Shown here: piece after piece, positions 1 to 11,287 of the stretch | Layout: each line of letters begins with the position of its first letter | Position numbering within the stretch: the stretch's first letter is position 1 | Assembly: GCA_025677835.1 (NCBI GenBank) | Contig: JAIXMR010000001.1 | Location: forward strand, 124,001 to 188,000 | From: Sporodiniella umbellata | Taxonomy: Eukaryota > Mucoromycota > Mucoromycetes > Mucorales > Rhizopodaceae | Direction: 5' to 3' | Length of the DNA: 64,000 bases | Translations under genes and position numbers: made by a program | Notes under the pieces: model-generated | Database searches by the model: none | What the model saw: only the letters and a program-made list of their open reading frames with translations | Told to the model about the DNA's origin: nothing

Positions 1-351
1 TTATCTCTATCTGTTTTGGTATATTTTCTTCTTTCCTTAGATAAAGACGAGGCGTTTTTATTGCAGTTCATGTCTATATCATTGTCACTAAATAATTCAT
101 CTTTTTCACTTTCAAAGTAATCTTTTTTTTGTAGTTTTCTATTGTTTGGAGAACAAGGTGTATTTAATTCTGTAATCCTTCTTTTTTCAATAGTTTTTAT
201 TGTATCTTCTAGTGTATTTCTTTTCTTATCCTGGAAGTGGGTTTCCAATATATTATTCAAACAGTCAAGATCCTTTATTTTATGCTTTTGCATAATATTA
301 TTTAGTTTTTCTAGTTGAGGAAGGTATTCTTTGCAATTTTTACAGTTCATG
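1..351 (-). CDS. partial gene, N-terminal exon of unrecognised protein
   Basis: An open frame runs on the minus strand from an ATG at 351 through the left window edge without a stop, giving 117 residues. The product begins MNCKNCKEYLPQLEKLNN, with a CxxC pair at residues 3-6 followed by a predicted helical, charged segment. It then becomes a lysine- and aspartate-rich stretch with low-complexity acidic runs. This layout (Cys pair, helix, disordered charged tail) occurs in several nuclear and DNA-repair proteins, but I do not recognise the family and assign no function. The frame is longer than expected by chance in such AT-rich DNA. The gene is truncated by the window. Confidence 0.5.
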
Positions 352-1403
352 GTTTATTTTACTTACAAAAATTCAGTTTCTGCTATTTACAGCTTTTGTG
401 TAATATTTTTCTTTCTATTTTAAGAAAGGCACTAAATGATATGTTGTTTAATACCGTTGCCGAATATTGTTCCAATAAATACAGCAGCGAGTTTTAAAAA
501 AGCTGTCGTAGAGATGATTGGACAGATATATTACCGCTCACAATATAGGGCTACAAAGCAAAAGTTCTGCTTTTTATTTTTTGCATACATATACTTGTCA
601 TTGTAATCTATTGTTTTTGTTTTTGGTTTCTTAAGATCTTCAGCGCTTCTTATGATACCTATAGACGTCTCTAAGATATAGCATAGAACGTAATATCTCA
701 GCTCTTTTAAAGTGGATTGACAAATAGAGCAGAAAAATCCATAAAAAACAAAGGACTTAATCTCGAATGACCGCGATCAAATCGAAAGTGATGAGCATTT
801 ATGTAAATCTCCGCTTGAACGAAACATCTGCCCTTAGCTTCCGATCAGCTCAAAATAGAGGAGACCTTTAAAACCACATACAGGGAAAATGAAACTGTGG
901 AGTGGTGCGATGTTTAGTATATAAAAACTCCATGCATTTAACAATGTTACTTTGCGGTCCATGTGAATGTATATAAAGCTACATTGCTCTTCAAATATAT
1001 ACAGAGAAAATATGAGCTTTGCCTACTCCTAACTTAAATTTTAGTATTCATGTTTTGAGATTTCTTTAAAGTGACCACGTGAATAAGACGTTATTGAACG
1101 ATTTTTTAAACAAGTAGCGGAGCCAAATTAAAGTTTATCGTGAACAGTAAGAAACTTTGCCAAGATAATGGCGTTCTGTCTTTGGTGAGTTGTAAGCTAC
1201 ACTTTTCATACCCTTTTTCTCAAAAGACAACATATCAAGCTGCGTTTTTAGAGGCCTTTTCCTCACCAAAAAAAAAAAAAAAATATTGAGTAATAATACT
1301 TTCCCACTAAGCAAAACCTTTGTCTTACGTTAGAGTCTTTATATAAAGCAGAATCCATTTTTCTTTCCTTTTTACGTACAATAATAGTTCTCAAAAAAAA
1401 AAA
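352..1403. other. intergenic region, probable divergent promoters
   Basis: No convincing coding frame lies between the minus-strand gene ending its 5' end at 351 and the plus-strand arrestin-like gene at 1404. It holds a CACGTG hexamer at 1076-1081 and a run of A at 1268-1283. The region probably carries the promoters of both flanking genes, inferred only from their orientation. Confidence 0.5.
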
Positions 1404-2674
1404 ATGTTTTTCAAAAAAGATCCCAATCAACAGAAAATTAAATATGGCAAAATGCTGTCAAGTATTAAAAAAGACACGGATTCTTATATCCTAGCTGAAG
1501 TTTTAATCGGTCCGCAATATCAAAACGACTATGGCCAGGCTATATGCTACCCTGGATCTTTGATTGAAGGCTTGGTAAAAATCAAGGTTTCTGTACCTAT
1601 ATCTGTTGAGCGGATAAAGCTAACCTTTAAAGCCACAGGTACCAAGCATACTTTATATATTCGTGTGAATTCCAGTAAATTAACAGGGTATTGATAGAAA
1701 GGATAAATTACGCAGACTTAGGCTGGGAGAAAAAGAATCTCTCAGATGGCCGATTATTCTCTGTTTCCAAACTGCTTCTGGGTCGCTCCACAGAATCCCA
1801 AACATCTGGATGTCAAATGCCTGTTTTGGAAATACGGGACTACGTTTTCCCATTTGCCTGTCAAATGCCTGTTGTTAATTTCCCACCCACATTTCATAAC
1901 CATTCAATTGCCATTGAATATGCTATGTTTGTCACTATCGAAAGACCAAAACATGCTTCTTTGCTGTCGAAAAGTGTATTTCTACAGTTTCAGCCTATTA
2001 TTGAAACTATATCATCTAAAATCTCACAGCCATTTGAACAAAAGATACGTATAACACGACAGTTAGACATTTGGGTCTCGGTCCCCCGACTTTCTTACAG
2101 TGTTTTTGAAAGTTTACTCTCTATACCTGTGACGTTGCAATTCTTGCCTCTAAAAAAATACAATACAGAGGTTCTACAGCTGGAGTTGTTTGTCAAACGA
2201 TGCTATCAAATCAAATACAAAACTTTTTCGAGAGACACAGAGAAAAGTATTGTCAGCCACAAGTTAAAAGAGATTCCTGTCGACTCAACAAAACGTACCT
2301 TTAATCTTGATTTGTTTAATTTTGGGGATACAATTCTACCGTCATTAGAGTATTCTAATCATCTTAAAATTGAATACAGATTGGTGATAGTTGCTAAGGT
2401 ACGCTATGGTCTACTCAACGTTAAACATACTATTCTCGATAAACCGCTCTCATTCGGAACTTTGCTTCCAGGAATTAAGTCCCCTCGCCAATTAGTATCG
2501 TATAGTCACTCAAATTTAGACGAGCGAGGCAACTCTTTGAAACCGATCTTTGTATCTAGTGAACCTATGCTTGAAGAAGATGCCCTGCCCCCTTATAATA
2601 GCGAAGAAGCGCCTCCTTTTTACTACTCAGAACTTCCAAGAGAAAGCTACTTTACTTCAAATGATCAAGGCTAA
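1404..2674 (+). CDS. arrestin-domain-containing protein
   Basis: This is a two-exon gene. Exon 1 is 1404-1638 and exon 2 is 1698-2674, with a 59-base GT..AG intron at 1639-1697; the joined frame is open for 403 residues. The N-terminal half has arrestin-N features: YPGSLIEGLVKI, then the strand RIKLTFKAT, then the DYVFPF...FPPTF...SIAIEYAMFV pattern typical of alpha-arrestins. The C-terminal half carries the second beta-sandwich, and the tail has two proline-tyrosine motifs, PPYN and PPFYY. Such motifs let alpha-arrestins recruit Rsp5/Nedd4 ubiquitin ligases to membrane cargo; that role is inferred from the family. A small in-frame duplication, CQMPV...CQMPV about 18 residues apart, sits in the N-domain. 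The start is the first ATG after an A-rich leader. The exact family member is unknown. Confidence 0.85.
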
Positions 2675-2869
2675 TAGCTGCAATCAAAAAGATAGAAAAA
2701 GAACTAAAATGAAGAGAGTATACAGCATGATATAGTAACAAATAAAATATGTTACGGCTTTTTTGCTCTTAAAAAGTTTATTTTTAATATCAGCCTGTAA
2801 TTTGAACAATTTTTTTTTTTTTTTTTTTTTTTGGCTTATTTATCAGTTTTAGAGCTCTAACAAAAAGAA

Positions 2870-3547
2870 ATGTATGGTGTTGCACTGATTGAATTTATCT
2901 TTAGATATTCTAAACTTTATTATTTACCAAAACACATAAAAAATAGCTTTTCTACAAAAAAATTCACTTACAACTCGAATGTTGTAAAAGCTTTTGTCTC
3001 TATGAATCAAATAAAAAATTATCATTGTGCAAAAAAGTTGCCTGAAGTCAAAGAAAGTGATTTCACTCTAAAATTTGAAGACTGAAAGCTTTTTTTTCCA
3101 AAGTTTATACCTAATTGATATAGCCTATAAATCAATCAATCCTATAGAGACGCTTTGGCAACCCATAGTAATTAAAGAGTTTTTTTCCCCGAGAAAGCTC
3201 ATGTTACTGAAAAATCCATATCAATATAACACAGACTATGGAGTTCCAAAAGCAAAGTTATGTATTTCATATTTGAAACAAAAAAAATTTTTTTTTCATA
3301 ATGCTTTATAGTTTAGTTTTTGCTGGATATGCTTTGGGATTGACTGTGGTGTAAGATGATTGTTTTTTCTTGGTATGTGCCTGAATCGGGTTGTACAATT
3401 TCGGAGTCTGAATTATGCATGAAGGACTTCTCATTTTGTCTGCTCTTTTTGGTTTTTTTTTTAGCCATGTTAGCCTATGAGTTTTCCATATTCCGTAAAA
3501 ATATACCGCAAAATGCTTTGGAATATACATTTCTCTTTATAGAGTAG
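2870..3547 (+). pseudogene. possible decayed or frameshifted gene, unrecognised
   Basis: Consecutive open stretches in different frames (2870-3085, 3075-3311, 3356-3547) each look more protein-like than their AT content predicts. The middle one reads IETLWQPIVIKEFF and NPYQYNTDYGVPKAKL, and just after it comes a hydrophobic run, SLVFAGYALGLTVV. No GT..AG introns join these frames cleanly in my reading, so either the gene is broken by frameshifts or the splicing is more complex than I can resolve. I cannot name the family. A 23-base T run lies just upstream at 2810-2832. It could also be chance. Confidence 0.25.
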
Positions 3548-3644
3548 TATATTTGGAAAGAAAATTGGTGAAATCTTTTATAGCTACAAGATCATCAAAA
3601 ACAATAAGGTTTCTCAAAAATAAAACCGATGAATCAAATGATCA

Positions 3645-3665
3645 ATATATATATATATATATATA
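3645..3665. repeat. (AT)n microsatellite
   Basis: About ten uninterrupted AT dinucleotides in non-coding DNA. Confidence 0.95.
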
Positions 3666-4231
3666 AAAGCTGTTTGAAAGACGGAAAAATATGATAGCTA
3701 AAATTTGTCTGATGTATTTGATTGTTTTTGGTCAAACAAAGTTAGATCAGCATTTACGAAAGTAAGAAACAAATCAATGAAAAAATCTTATAGTAAGGCT
3801 TCTTGGATTTTGCAGTTTCTTTTTGTAACTTGAGATACTCAATTTATTGTTTGTACTTTAATAAGAACTACGTGTTTTTCAACTTTTGCCGTTTCCTAAA
3901 ACATTATATGACTATGCAATTGATGTATAATACGCTTCTTTTATTTCTAAACCACTATAAAGGTTACTTCATAAAAAAATTAGTTACATATTATTTCTTT
4001 TAAGGGTATAATAAAGAATAATGCAGGTGTTACAGAAATAGCAACACGTTAAAAGTAAGACAATAGAAAGTTTATTTTCTCTATGCTTTGTCTTTCAATG
4101 TTAGTATTATAAAATTAGTTTGATGGTGTAGTGCCATATTGCTTCCAGAGACAGTGTCACCGATTTCAGTATGTTTGTTCGACTTGTTTTTAGTTGGGCC
4201 TTTAAATAAGTACTTCGAATTACTATAAAAT

Positions 4232-4234
<3 letters not shown>

Positions 4235-4262
<28 letters not shown>
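4235..4262. repeat. 28-base poly-T tract
   Basis: An uninterrupted T run, one of many in this window's introns and intergenic DNA. Confidence 0.95.
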
Positions 4263-4268
<6 letters not shown>

Positions 4269-6516
4269 CATTAGGCAAACTGGAGATCTACTTTACACAA
4301 CGCTCTGAAACACAACTGACTTCAAAGAAACTATGTCTTTTTTCGACTAAAAAAAAAAAGAAACTAGGAACCAAGCGTTAAAAACGTTTCGTATATGTAA
4401 ATGTGTTTGGAAACCCTATTATATAATACGTGGATAAAAAAGTTTTATACAACAAACAGTAAGGGAAAGAAAAGATAGTTAACAACGGGTATACTTTTAC
4501 AACACATATTGGAAGCCGCTAGAACTTTCTTTAAAGTTACAATCGCAGCTAAGATTGTCATGACCTTGTTACTTAAACAGCGCGTCATATATATTTAAAA
4601 ACGGCAAATTCTACTTTTCGAAAAACTAGCAATTGCTTTTGGTCATCTATCAATATGGGGAGTAATCTGTCATCATAAAAAGCTAATTGTAGTGTCAATA
4701 TATCTTTTGATAGTGCTATATACTTGAGCTGATTCTCGTGATACAACCAGTTTTGGCTAAACGCAAACAAAAACCGAAAAGAATTCTCTGTTCAGCATTT
4801 TTTTTTTTTTTTTTGAAAGGTGTACATGTTTTTAAGGATAGAAAACAAGATAAAATACGCTTTAATACTTAAAACCATACTAAGAGTTAAAGCCTTTTTT
4901 TTTCTTTAAAAAAAAAAAAAGCCTGAAATGTAGCTAATCGAAAAAGCTTCCACGTTTAAACTAAAAAGCTAGCTTTGAAAAGAACAGACAGTTTGTATAC
5001 ACTTTGGCAAAACGCGCTGTTCGTCTCCGAAAAAGTAGCCAGACGTCTTGTTTTGTTGTAAGCTACACATAAAATCAGGTTTTAGGCCCGAGGTCACTGA
5101 TCAAAGAGCTACCACACTATGACTTAAAAAACGTTTTCTGTATGTCAGACAGTCCTTGTTTTTTGAAACAAACCAAGCTTCCCACACAACCTGAATATCG
5201 CTATTCGATTAAAATAATATCGAAACGACAAAACGGAAAAAAAAAAAATAGCAATGGTGTTCACATTACCAAAAGCAAAGTCAACTAATTAGGGATTATG
5301 TGATACGTTTTTTTGTATAACTTGACATGTGTTACATCGATTAAATCCCAGAAGCGAAAGAAAGTTTCAGAGTTGATTGTAGTGAGAATTTATTTCTATA
5401 AACCGTAGTTTTTCGTTTCAAAAAAAAAAAAAAAAAAGAAAAGAAAAGATAAAAACTACAGATATAAAAAGTTGAAAAAAAAAAAAAAAAAAAAAGATTC
5501 TCCAATGTTTGAACACCCAAAGAAATAACCGTTCTGAGGTTAGCAGTATTGATAGCTGGTGTCAACATGACCTTAACATCAAAAAGCATCAGTGCCCGAG
5601 TTCTAAGCTAAGGAAATCTTCAAGTAACAAATCAGCCGTATTGTTGAATTGCTAAGATCGGCTTTTAGATTCGTTTCTTGATATAGCTATGCATTATTGT
5701 ATCACTACTTACACTGTGATTGATAAGTGGCCAAGTACCTTTTTGAAAACAAAGTATAGGTGTTACTTTTCCAACTAATTAAGATTGGCACCTGACATGT
5801 TTGTCATAGCTCGACCTCAATCATCAGCACACCGTTTTTCAAAGGCTATCAATGGTTAATTCAATACAGTAAACAAAGCCTTTTGTCAATCAGAGATAGT
5901 CAGTTAAGCTTGAATAACGCTATGCCCAAGAAGGCCTATAGTTGAACAGGAGATTTTTGCTAGATTTAAGAAGGTTAGAGCAACTTTTTTTTTTTTAAGA
6001 AAAAACGAGATTCTACCGTTGACTAGAGAAACAGAGTTAGGATAAAATTCCCAAATAAGAACAAAACTAGAGAAAATAAAAAAGTACGCTTTGATATTCT
6101 CAAAGGATTTGGAAGATTAAGATGATTGAGAAACAAAAATTTCGAAAAAAAAAAAAAAAAAAAAAAAGTACCAGCAAGTTTAGTACATATCCTATGTGAC
6201 ATTATTTTTTTTGAACCAACTCTAGTTGAGCCTTCAAAGGCAAATAGAATGACAAACAAAAAGGAACCAAACTTTCTACCTATTTGTTTCTTTTTAGTCT
6301 GAAGTCTTGTGTACGACAAGTCACGTAAGGAGAAGAGCCATGACAGGGTCAAAATTCATTCTACGCCACTGAAAACGAGTGTAACAATCACCTTTATTCT
6401 CCAAGATCTCATTGGTCGCAGTGGGACTCGTTGAAAGTGTTTGGGGGAGGAGGAGGATTGTAATCGGAGCTATCAGACACGTGGTTCCTGGACAGTGCAC
6501 ATAAAAAATATTTATT

Positions 6517-7470
6517 TTAAAATAGGGCACAAAACTCGTCTATTTTATCTTCAAGCCATTCCCATCGTTTCATGCCAACGACCCACTCGGTAGGTAACTG
6601 GCTATAACCGACTCTGGCACCTAAAAGAGCGCCTGTGGTAGTAGCGTTGTTTTGAGTCCTGCCACCTTGCATAACGATGTCCATCATTATTTTTTTAAAA
6701 GACTCTGTCTCACCATAGGGTGAAATTGATCGAGTGAAGCAGTAAAGAGCAGCACCCAAGGAGTAAAAAGGGTCGTCTGTGTTGTCTAAATGAAGGCTGG
6801 CTAATGTATTTGGCTCAGAGCAAGAGATGAGTTGATGAATAATGTCGGTGGCAGGAAGTGAGTCGAGAAAAGAGCTTTGAAAAATGCGTTTGTTAGTCTC
6901 GATAACATCTCGAACAAGGGCTTGCATTGTTTGATCTGTGGCGAGACTGTCTATAGAGTCATCTGTTAAAATAGGCGAGTGAATTGGGGTGGGTATAGGT
7001 GTTGGTTGAAGTTGAATTTCAAGGTTTTGTCCTCTCAAGAGTCTAAAGAAGAACCAGGGTTAGTATGTGTTGAAGGAGGGGGAGAAAGGGGTACCTGGCG
7101 ATGAGAATAGAAATAACTACGGAGGACATCATGCAAGATGGATTGGGATGTGTCATTTGACAGCTATAGGTTGAGTTTTCAATGACACTTGTTCCATCCC
7201 AGAACTTTAGTGCGCCCAACAAAGAAGCCCGTACAAGAGCGCTATTGGTGTCTTTGAAATGATGCAAGTTTGCCTATTCAGAATACGATGAGTACCAAAC
7301 GGCCTGTACCTTTTTTTTTTTTCTTTTCTTACTTTATGCTCTGACAGTCTTGATGCTAGATCTTTAGAGTGTAGATGGCCGTTGTTTTCCAGGACGGATT
7401 CAATGACAAGTAATACATGTTCTGTATTTGCTCCATAGTCACTATTATTTTCATTAATGTTTCTGAGTTT

Positions 7471-7511
<41 letters not shown>

Positions 7512-7799
7512 GTACTTTTCGTCAAAGAAAGATCTGTAATCATCTGTTATAAAAGGCATTCCATCCTCGTCCATACCAAATCTAACAGGCCCTTTTCCGT
7601 AGATTGCTTTTATTTCGTCTCTTTTCATCCCCTCTGTTGCTATTCCAATGCTATCTCCCAGTATAGCACCTAAAAATTTGGCTTTAGAAAAAAAAATTTA
7701 CTCGTGGTCAAGTTTTTCTTTTCTACCAAATATCAAGCCTTTGATTTTGTCAATAATAATTGAGTTCTCTATCTTAGAGCATCCAGATGGAATATGCAT
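6517..7799 (-). CDS. ADP-ribosylglycohydrolase-fold protein, predicted pseudoenzyme
   Basis: Five exons join into an uninterrupted 346-residue frame: 7727-7799, 7516-7669, 7333-7441, 7095-7273 and 6517-7042. All four introns are GT..AG and 52-74 bases long. The N-terminus has the family signature GAILGDSIGIATE, and the C-terminus has GALLGARVGYSQLPTEWV followed by a short acidic end, both typical of DraG/ARH proteins. Normal members hydrolyse ADP-ribose from proteins or related substrates using two metal ions held by a (T/S)DDT motif and a C-terminal GDxDT motif. Here those positions read YGANTEH and GGRTQNNA, so the metal-binding aspartates are gone. The rest of the fold and the reading frame are intact, which argues for a non-catalytic binding or regulatory protein rather than a dead gene. 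The start is the only ATG giving the signature in frame. Confidence 0.85.
7472..7509. repeat. 38-base poly-T tract inside an intron
   Basis: This is the longest homopolymer in the window. It lies in intron 2 (7442-7515) of the ADP-ribosylglycohydrolase-like gene, where it reads as poly-A on the coding strand. Confidence 0.95.
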
Positions 7800-9034
7800 G
7801 TTTAAAGGAAAAAAGAGGAAAGAAAAAAGTAGAAAAAAAATAATTCTTTTTTCTACTCTAATTTTTTTTTTTTTTTTTTTTTTTTTTTGGTTTTACAGAA
7901 AAAAAAAAAAAAGAAAACATTGAAATTTTTTTCTTTTTGAAAAAAAGATTGAATTTCAGTTGATGGAGATTTTCCTATAGGCGAGTGAAATACAGAATAA
8001 AACCCAGTTCCCCTTTTTTTTTTTTTTTTTTTTTTGTTTTGTCATCAGTCAAATAAACAAAGGATGATGACTTTGCTTCTTTCAATAAAAACAAAACAAA
8101 TATTTTTTGGACTTTAAAAGTCTTGTGTTTTCTTTTGATTTAGCAAATAGAAATACTGACAACATATCACTCGCAGTATTGATGTCACGTTGCAAATACA
8201 GTATAGCATGATTCAAAGCACATGTTTATAGTATCTAAAATACTAGTGCTCTTTGGAAACCCCTTTTTTTTTTTTTTTTTTTTTTTTTTTGCTTTTTTTT
8301 TTTGCTTTTCTATTTGTAGCTTATCTACAGTAATGCGAATAACCCTCCCCCTTTTTTTTTTCTTTTAGAACTGTCAAAGTTGGGTCATTGTTATTTTAGC
8401 TACTTCAAAAAAAAAAAAAAAGTCTGATAGAATCCAAGAAGAGTAGACGTGTTATACCTATTTATTTGTTTCTCTAAAAGGTATATACTTCAAAACAAAA
8501 CAAAAACATGTGGCTTTTTTTTTCTAGTTCCTAACCTACATAAAGCTTTTTAAAGGCCATGTCTCTTGTGTGCTTTTTGTTTGACCAACAGAAAGCCTTT
8601 GCTTTTCTTTTTTCGACATATATTTTCTATTATAACGTAGTTTAGAAAATGTTTTTTTGTCACAAAAGTGGTTGTCAAATTCAATTGGTAAAGTGACACA
8701 CAATTGTATATTAAAGACACTATTATAAATTAAATAATGCCAGTAAAACAAAAGGCGTAGCAAGTACATACTCGAAATTAATTATGTAATCGAAATATGT
8801 ACTACGTAATCAAAAGACATGGACTTTCATAGCACCCCGAAGGTCTGTATATTACAGTTTTTTTGTTTGGCAGTGTAACCAAGCTAAAACAAATGTTTAA
8901 GAGATAGCTATATTTCATCAATGGTTCTAATGAACACATGCTGCTCTTTCCAATGCTCTTGTTAAACAAAACTTTTTTTTTTCTTTGGTAAAAAGTAATA
9001 CGGTTTACTTTATTATATGTAGAAAACACCTCGG
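7800..9034. other. AT-rich spacer with homopolymers
   Basis: The region is dominated by T and A runs (7862-7888, 8014-8035, 8265-8290). Two minus-strand open stretches, 8536-8769 and 8802-9029, have no start context, splice pattern or family match I can defend. It separates two minus-strand genes and should contain the 3' end of RCHY1 and the promoter of the ADP-ribosylglycohydrolase-like gene. Confidence 0.5.
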
Positions 9035-10517
9035 CTAGCCTTCGTTTGAATCGGGATCTGTTCTTGAAGAGCTCGGACCTGCCAATGGGTTTCTTTCATA
9101 ATTAACTCCTGGACTACTAGTGACTTGATTCAAATATTCTGTATTTTCTGATAACCCAAGAGCCTCATTCGAAGACGACAGACCTAATGTAGCTGTCGAT
9201 GACTCCCCTCTTTGAGCAGCTTCCACTTCGCTTGTATTCTCGGTTTTTAAGACAGTGGTATTGAAGCTTCCACAGTTTCCGCATTTATGGTAGAAAAAAT
9301 GATGTTTAGCCTTTGTCCTTGTTTCGCAGTCGTTACAAAATATATGAGAAATGACATTTTCATACTCTGGAGGCATCGGCTGACGCTCCAACTCTTTGTC
9401 AAGTCGATTAAAGTAACTGGACATATCACTAAGAGATTTTAGACAGGTAGGACATTGGTAGGAGGTTTGAACGTATTCTGCATAACAGTGTTTGTGAATA
9501 CAATGTCCACAAGGCTAACTAAATGTTAGCTTGGCCCCAATAGCTAGCATTATATACTGTTCTTTTTGATTTTACCATGAATACAGTGACAGATGTACTT
9601 GTAAAAAGGTACTCTCCACATATTGGACAGTCGCATTCCAAGTTTCTTTCTATACATTTATGTGTTTTCATTTTTATCGACATACAAATGTTGCATTTCT
9701 TGCAATGAAAGAAGTCCTTCCCCAGCCCTTTTCCTTTCCTGCAAATCCCACAATCTTCACAGTGATAAATGGATGTTTTGGAATCGTCCCAAAGTTTGCA
9801 TTTATCGCAGTAATAACATGCCATTTGCTCCTTACAATGAGCGCAGTCCTGACCAGCTGGCTGAAGCTTCAAGCAAAGCATGCATAGCATGTTTTTTGTT
9901 TCGTGTCTAGAGTATAAATGAATTAACCTCTGTAACTTACCCTTTCTTTAATACCTCACAATTGCATGATCCTCAGCGTCGTCGTGGCAAAAGCGGCATG
10001 AAACAATCTTTTGACAGCAGTTTGCCTGGAGTTTACATTTTCGCTGATAGTGTTTACAACCTAATATACCATCCTTCTGATATATACTTTAGCTTTTTTC
10101 TTAAAAAAAAAAAAAAAAAAAGCCAATCATAACTTACATGAAAGCTTTGGCTATATTCATCGTTTTCTTTTCCTTTGTTTAAGCGTGCTTGATTGCCACC
10201 TTGAGACATGAGGAACTGTGCAATTGCATTTACTTTTATGTTGTTTTTATGGTTTTATTTTGTAGGTGAGAGTGTTGTGACTTTCTTACTTGTATTTTTT
10301 TAGCTTTTGCTTTAGGATCCAAAGAGGTATCTTGCTGAATCATTCTTATTTTTTTTCGAAGATTTTCCTCATCAATAAAGTGTTTACTTTTTTCTTTTTC
10401 TTCAGCTTGAGCAGGTTGCTCAGACTGTGCATCTTGCCAACTTTCTTCTTGAGGAGCGATTTCCAAATCTAGATCGCTTGTGGATGAAACACTCTCTTCT
10501 TCACTTGAACGGCTCAT
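9035..10517 (-). CDS. RCHY1: RING finger and CHY zinc finger protein (Pirh2-type E3 ubiquitin ligase)
   Basis: This is a multi-exon gene starting at the ATG at 10517. An acidic, serine-rich N-terminus is followed by a conserved helical motif, IRMIQQDTSLDPKAKAKKIQ. A CHY-type zinc finger follows (GCKHYQRKCKLQANCC and the Cys/His series CRFCHDDAEDH), then a zinc-ribbon series (CYYCDKCKLW, HCEDCGICR, HCKKCNICM). The RING domain reads CPICGEYLF, PCGHCIHKHCY and YQCPTCLKSL. The C-terminal zinc ribbon has CNDC and HKCGNCGSF. The RING is split by an intron whose removal restores FMPCGHCIH exactly, a strong check on the model. Orthologues are cytosolic and nuclear E3 ligases that ubiquitinate targets with an E2. 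It is divergent from LCB2 across a 770-base spacer. Confidence 0.93.
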
Positions 10518-11287
10518 TTTTTTTCCAATAAAGTTGTTTTTGGCTGTGTATTCTATCTGTTTTTGGTGCTGCTCAAGAAAAAAAAAAAAGCAAGAAAAAG
10601 GGGTCCTTAAAAAAATAGTAAACAAACCCAGTTTATTATAAAACAAACTAAAACGGCAAGGGGTAGAGTATGAACAACGTTAGCTAAATCGACTGATGTC
10701 TCAAACCAAAAGTATTTGCACAGCATTCATGTTGGAGCATGTTATTACTAAACCACCTCAGAAAACCCCCTCTCGTAGTGTTTCTAGAAAAAAAGAAAAA
10801 AGAAATAAAGTCAGATATTCGGTTTGCTCCGTCTCCACCTATCAAAAACAGGTAATGCTGTAATGAAGGAAATTGACCTCGTTGACTTGAAATCGCAGCG
10901 GTGCGACACAGTCGCACCAACTGCAGTACTCTTAAACCTCAGTACTAGGCTTGTCTCTTGGTTCGAAAACACATACTACAACACAACTTCTATCTCTTAT
11001 GGTATCAATTAATTACAGAAAGCCAGCATTTATGCTTATACTCTTTTTGTCTTTTTCTTTTTTTGCTTGCCAAAATCTGTAGCCTTGGCTTTTTACCATG
11101 TTACTCGTAATTTCGAAAGCAGAAATAGACCTCTTTTCACCTATCACAAACGCCTAATTTCCAAATACCGGACAATTATACGAAACATATTGCCATCGGA
11201 ATATTGGTTAATTTTTTTTTATTGTCTCAAAATTTTTTTTTTTTTTTTTTTTTTGACTTGATTACTTTTCGAAAACAAAAAAGGGCC
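10518..11287. promoter_or_regulatory. divergent promoter region of RCHY1 and LCB2
   Basis: The two start codons face away from each other across this spacer, so it should hold both promoters. It is less AT-rich in its centre than its surroundings. It contains a perfect GC-rich dyad at 10900-10918 and, next to the LCB2 start, a T run at 11234-11254. Short open stretches here (for example 10684-10920 minus) have no supported coding potential. Confidence 0.5.
10900..10918. promoter_or_regulatory. perfect GC-rich inverted repeat
   Basis: The sequence is GGTGCGAC, ACA, GTCGCACC: an 8-base perfect dyad with a 3-base centre in otherwise AT-rich DNA. It lies about 380 bases from each of the divergent start codons. 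The form suits a dimeric transcription factor site, but no known factor is assigned. Confidence 0.5.

Larger units (their letters stand above)
3551..6516. other. gene-poor AT-rich region
   Basis: No gene could be supported. The region holds an (AT)n microsatellite, several A/T homopolymers (4235-4262, 4800-4814, 5478-5495, 6145-6167) and one short minus-strand open stretch at 4585-4770. That stretch reads LAFYDDRLLPILIDDQKQLL and looks like a stray exon or gene fragment but is not identifiable. Its right end is the 3' flank of the ADP-ribosylglycohydrolase-like gene. Confidence 0.5.

Noticed and set aside
1746..2054. Alternative frame over the arrestin gene
   Set aside because: It is a shadow of the real arrestin exon.
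7862..8290. Poly-T clusters as retrotransposon poly-A tails
   Set aside because: No target-site duplication or element body adjoins them, and similar runs are everywhere in this window.
10684..10920. 78-codon minus-strand open frame in the RCHY1/LCB2 promoter
   Set aside because: It overlaps the GC-rich dyad and A-run, has no homology and no room for its own promoter.
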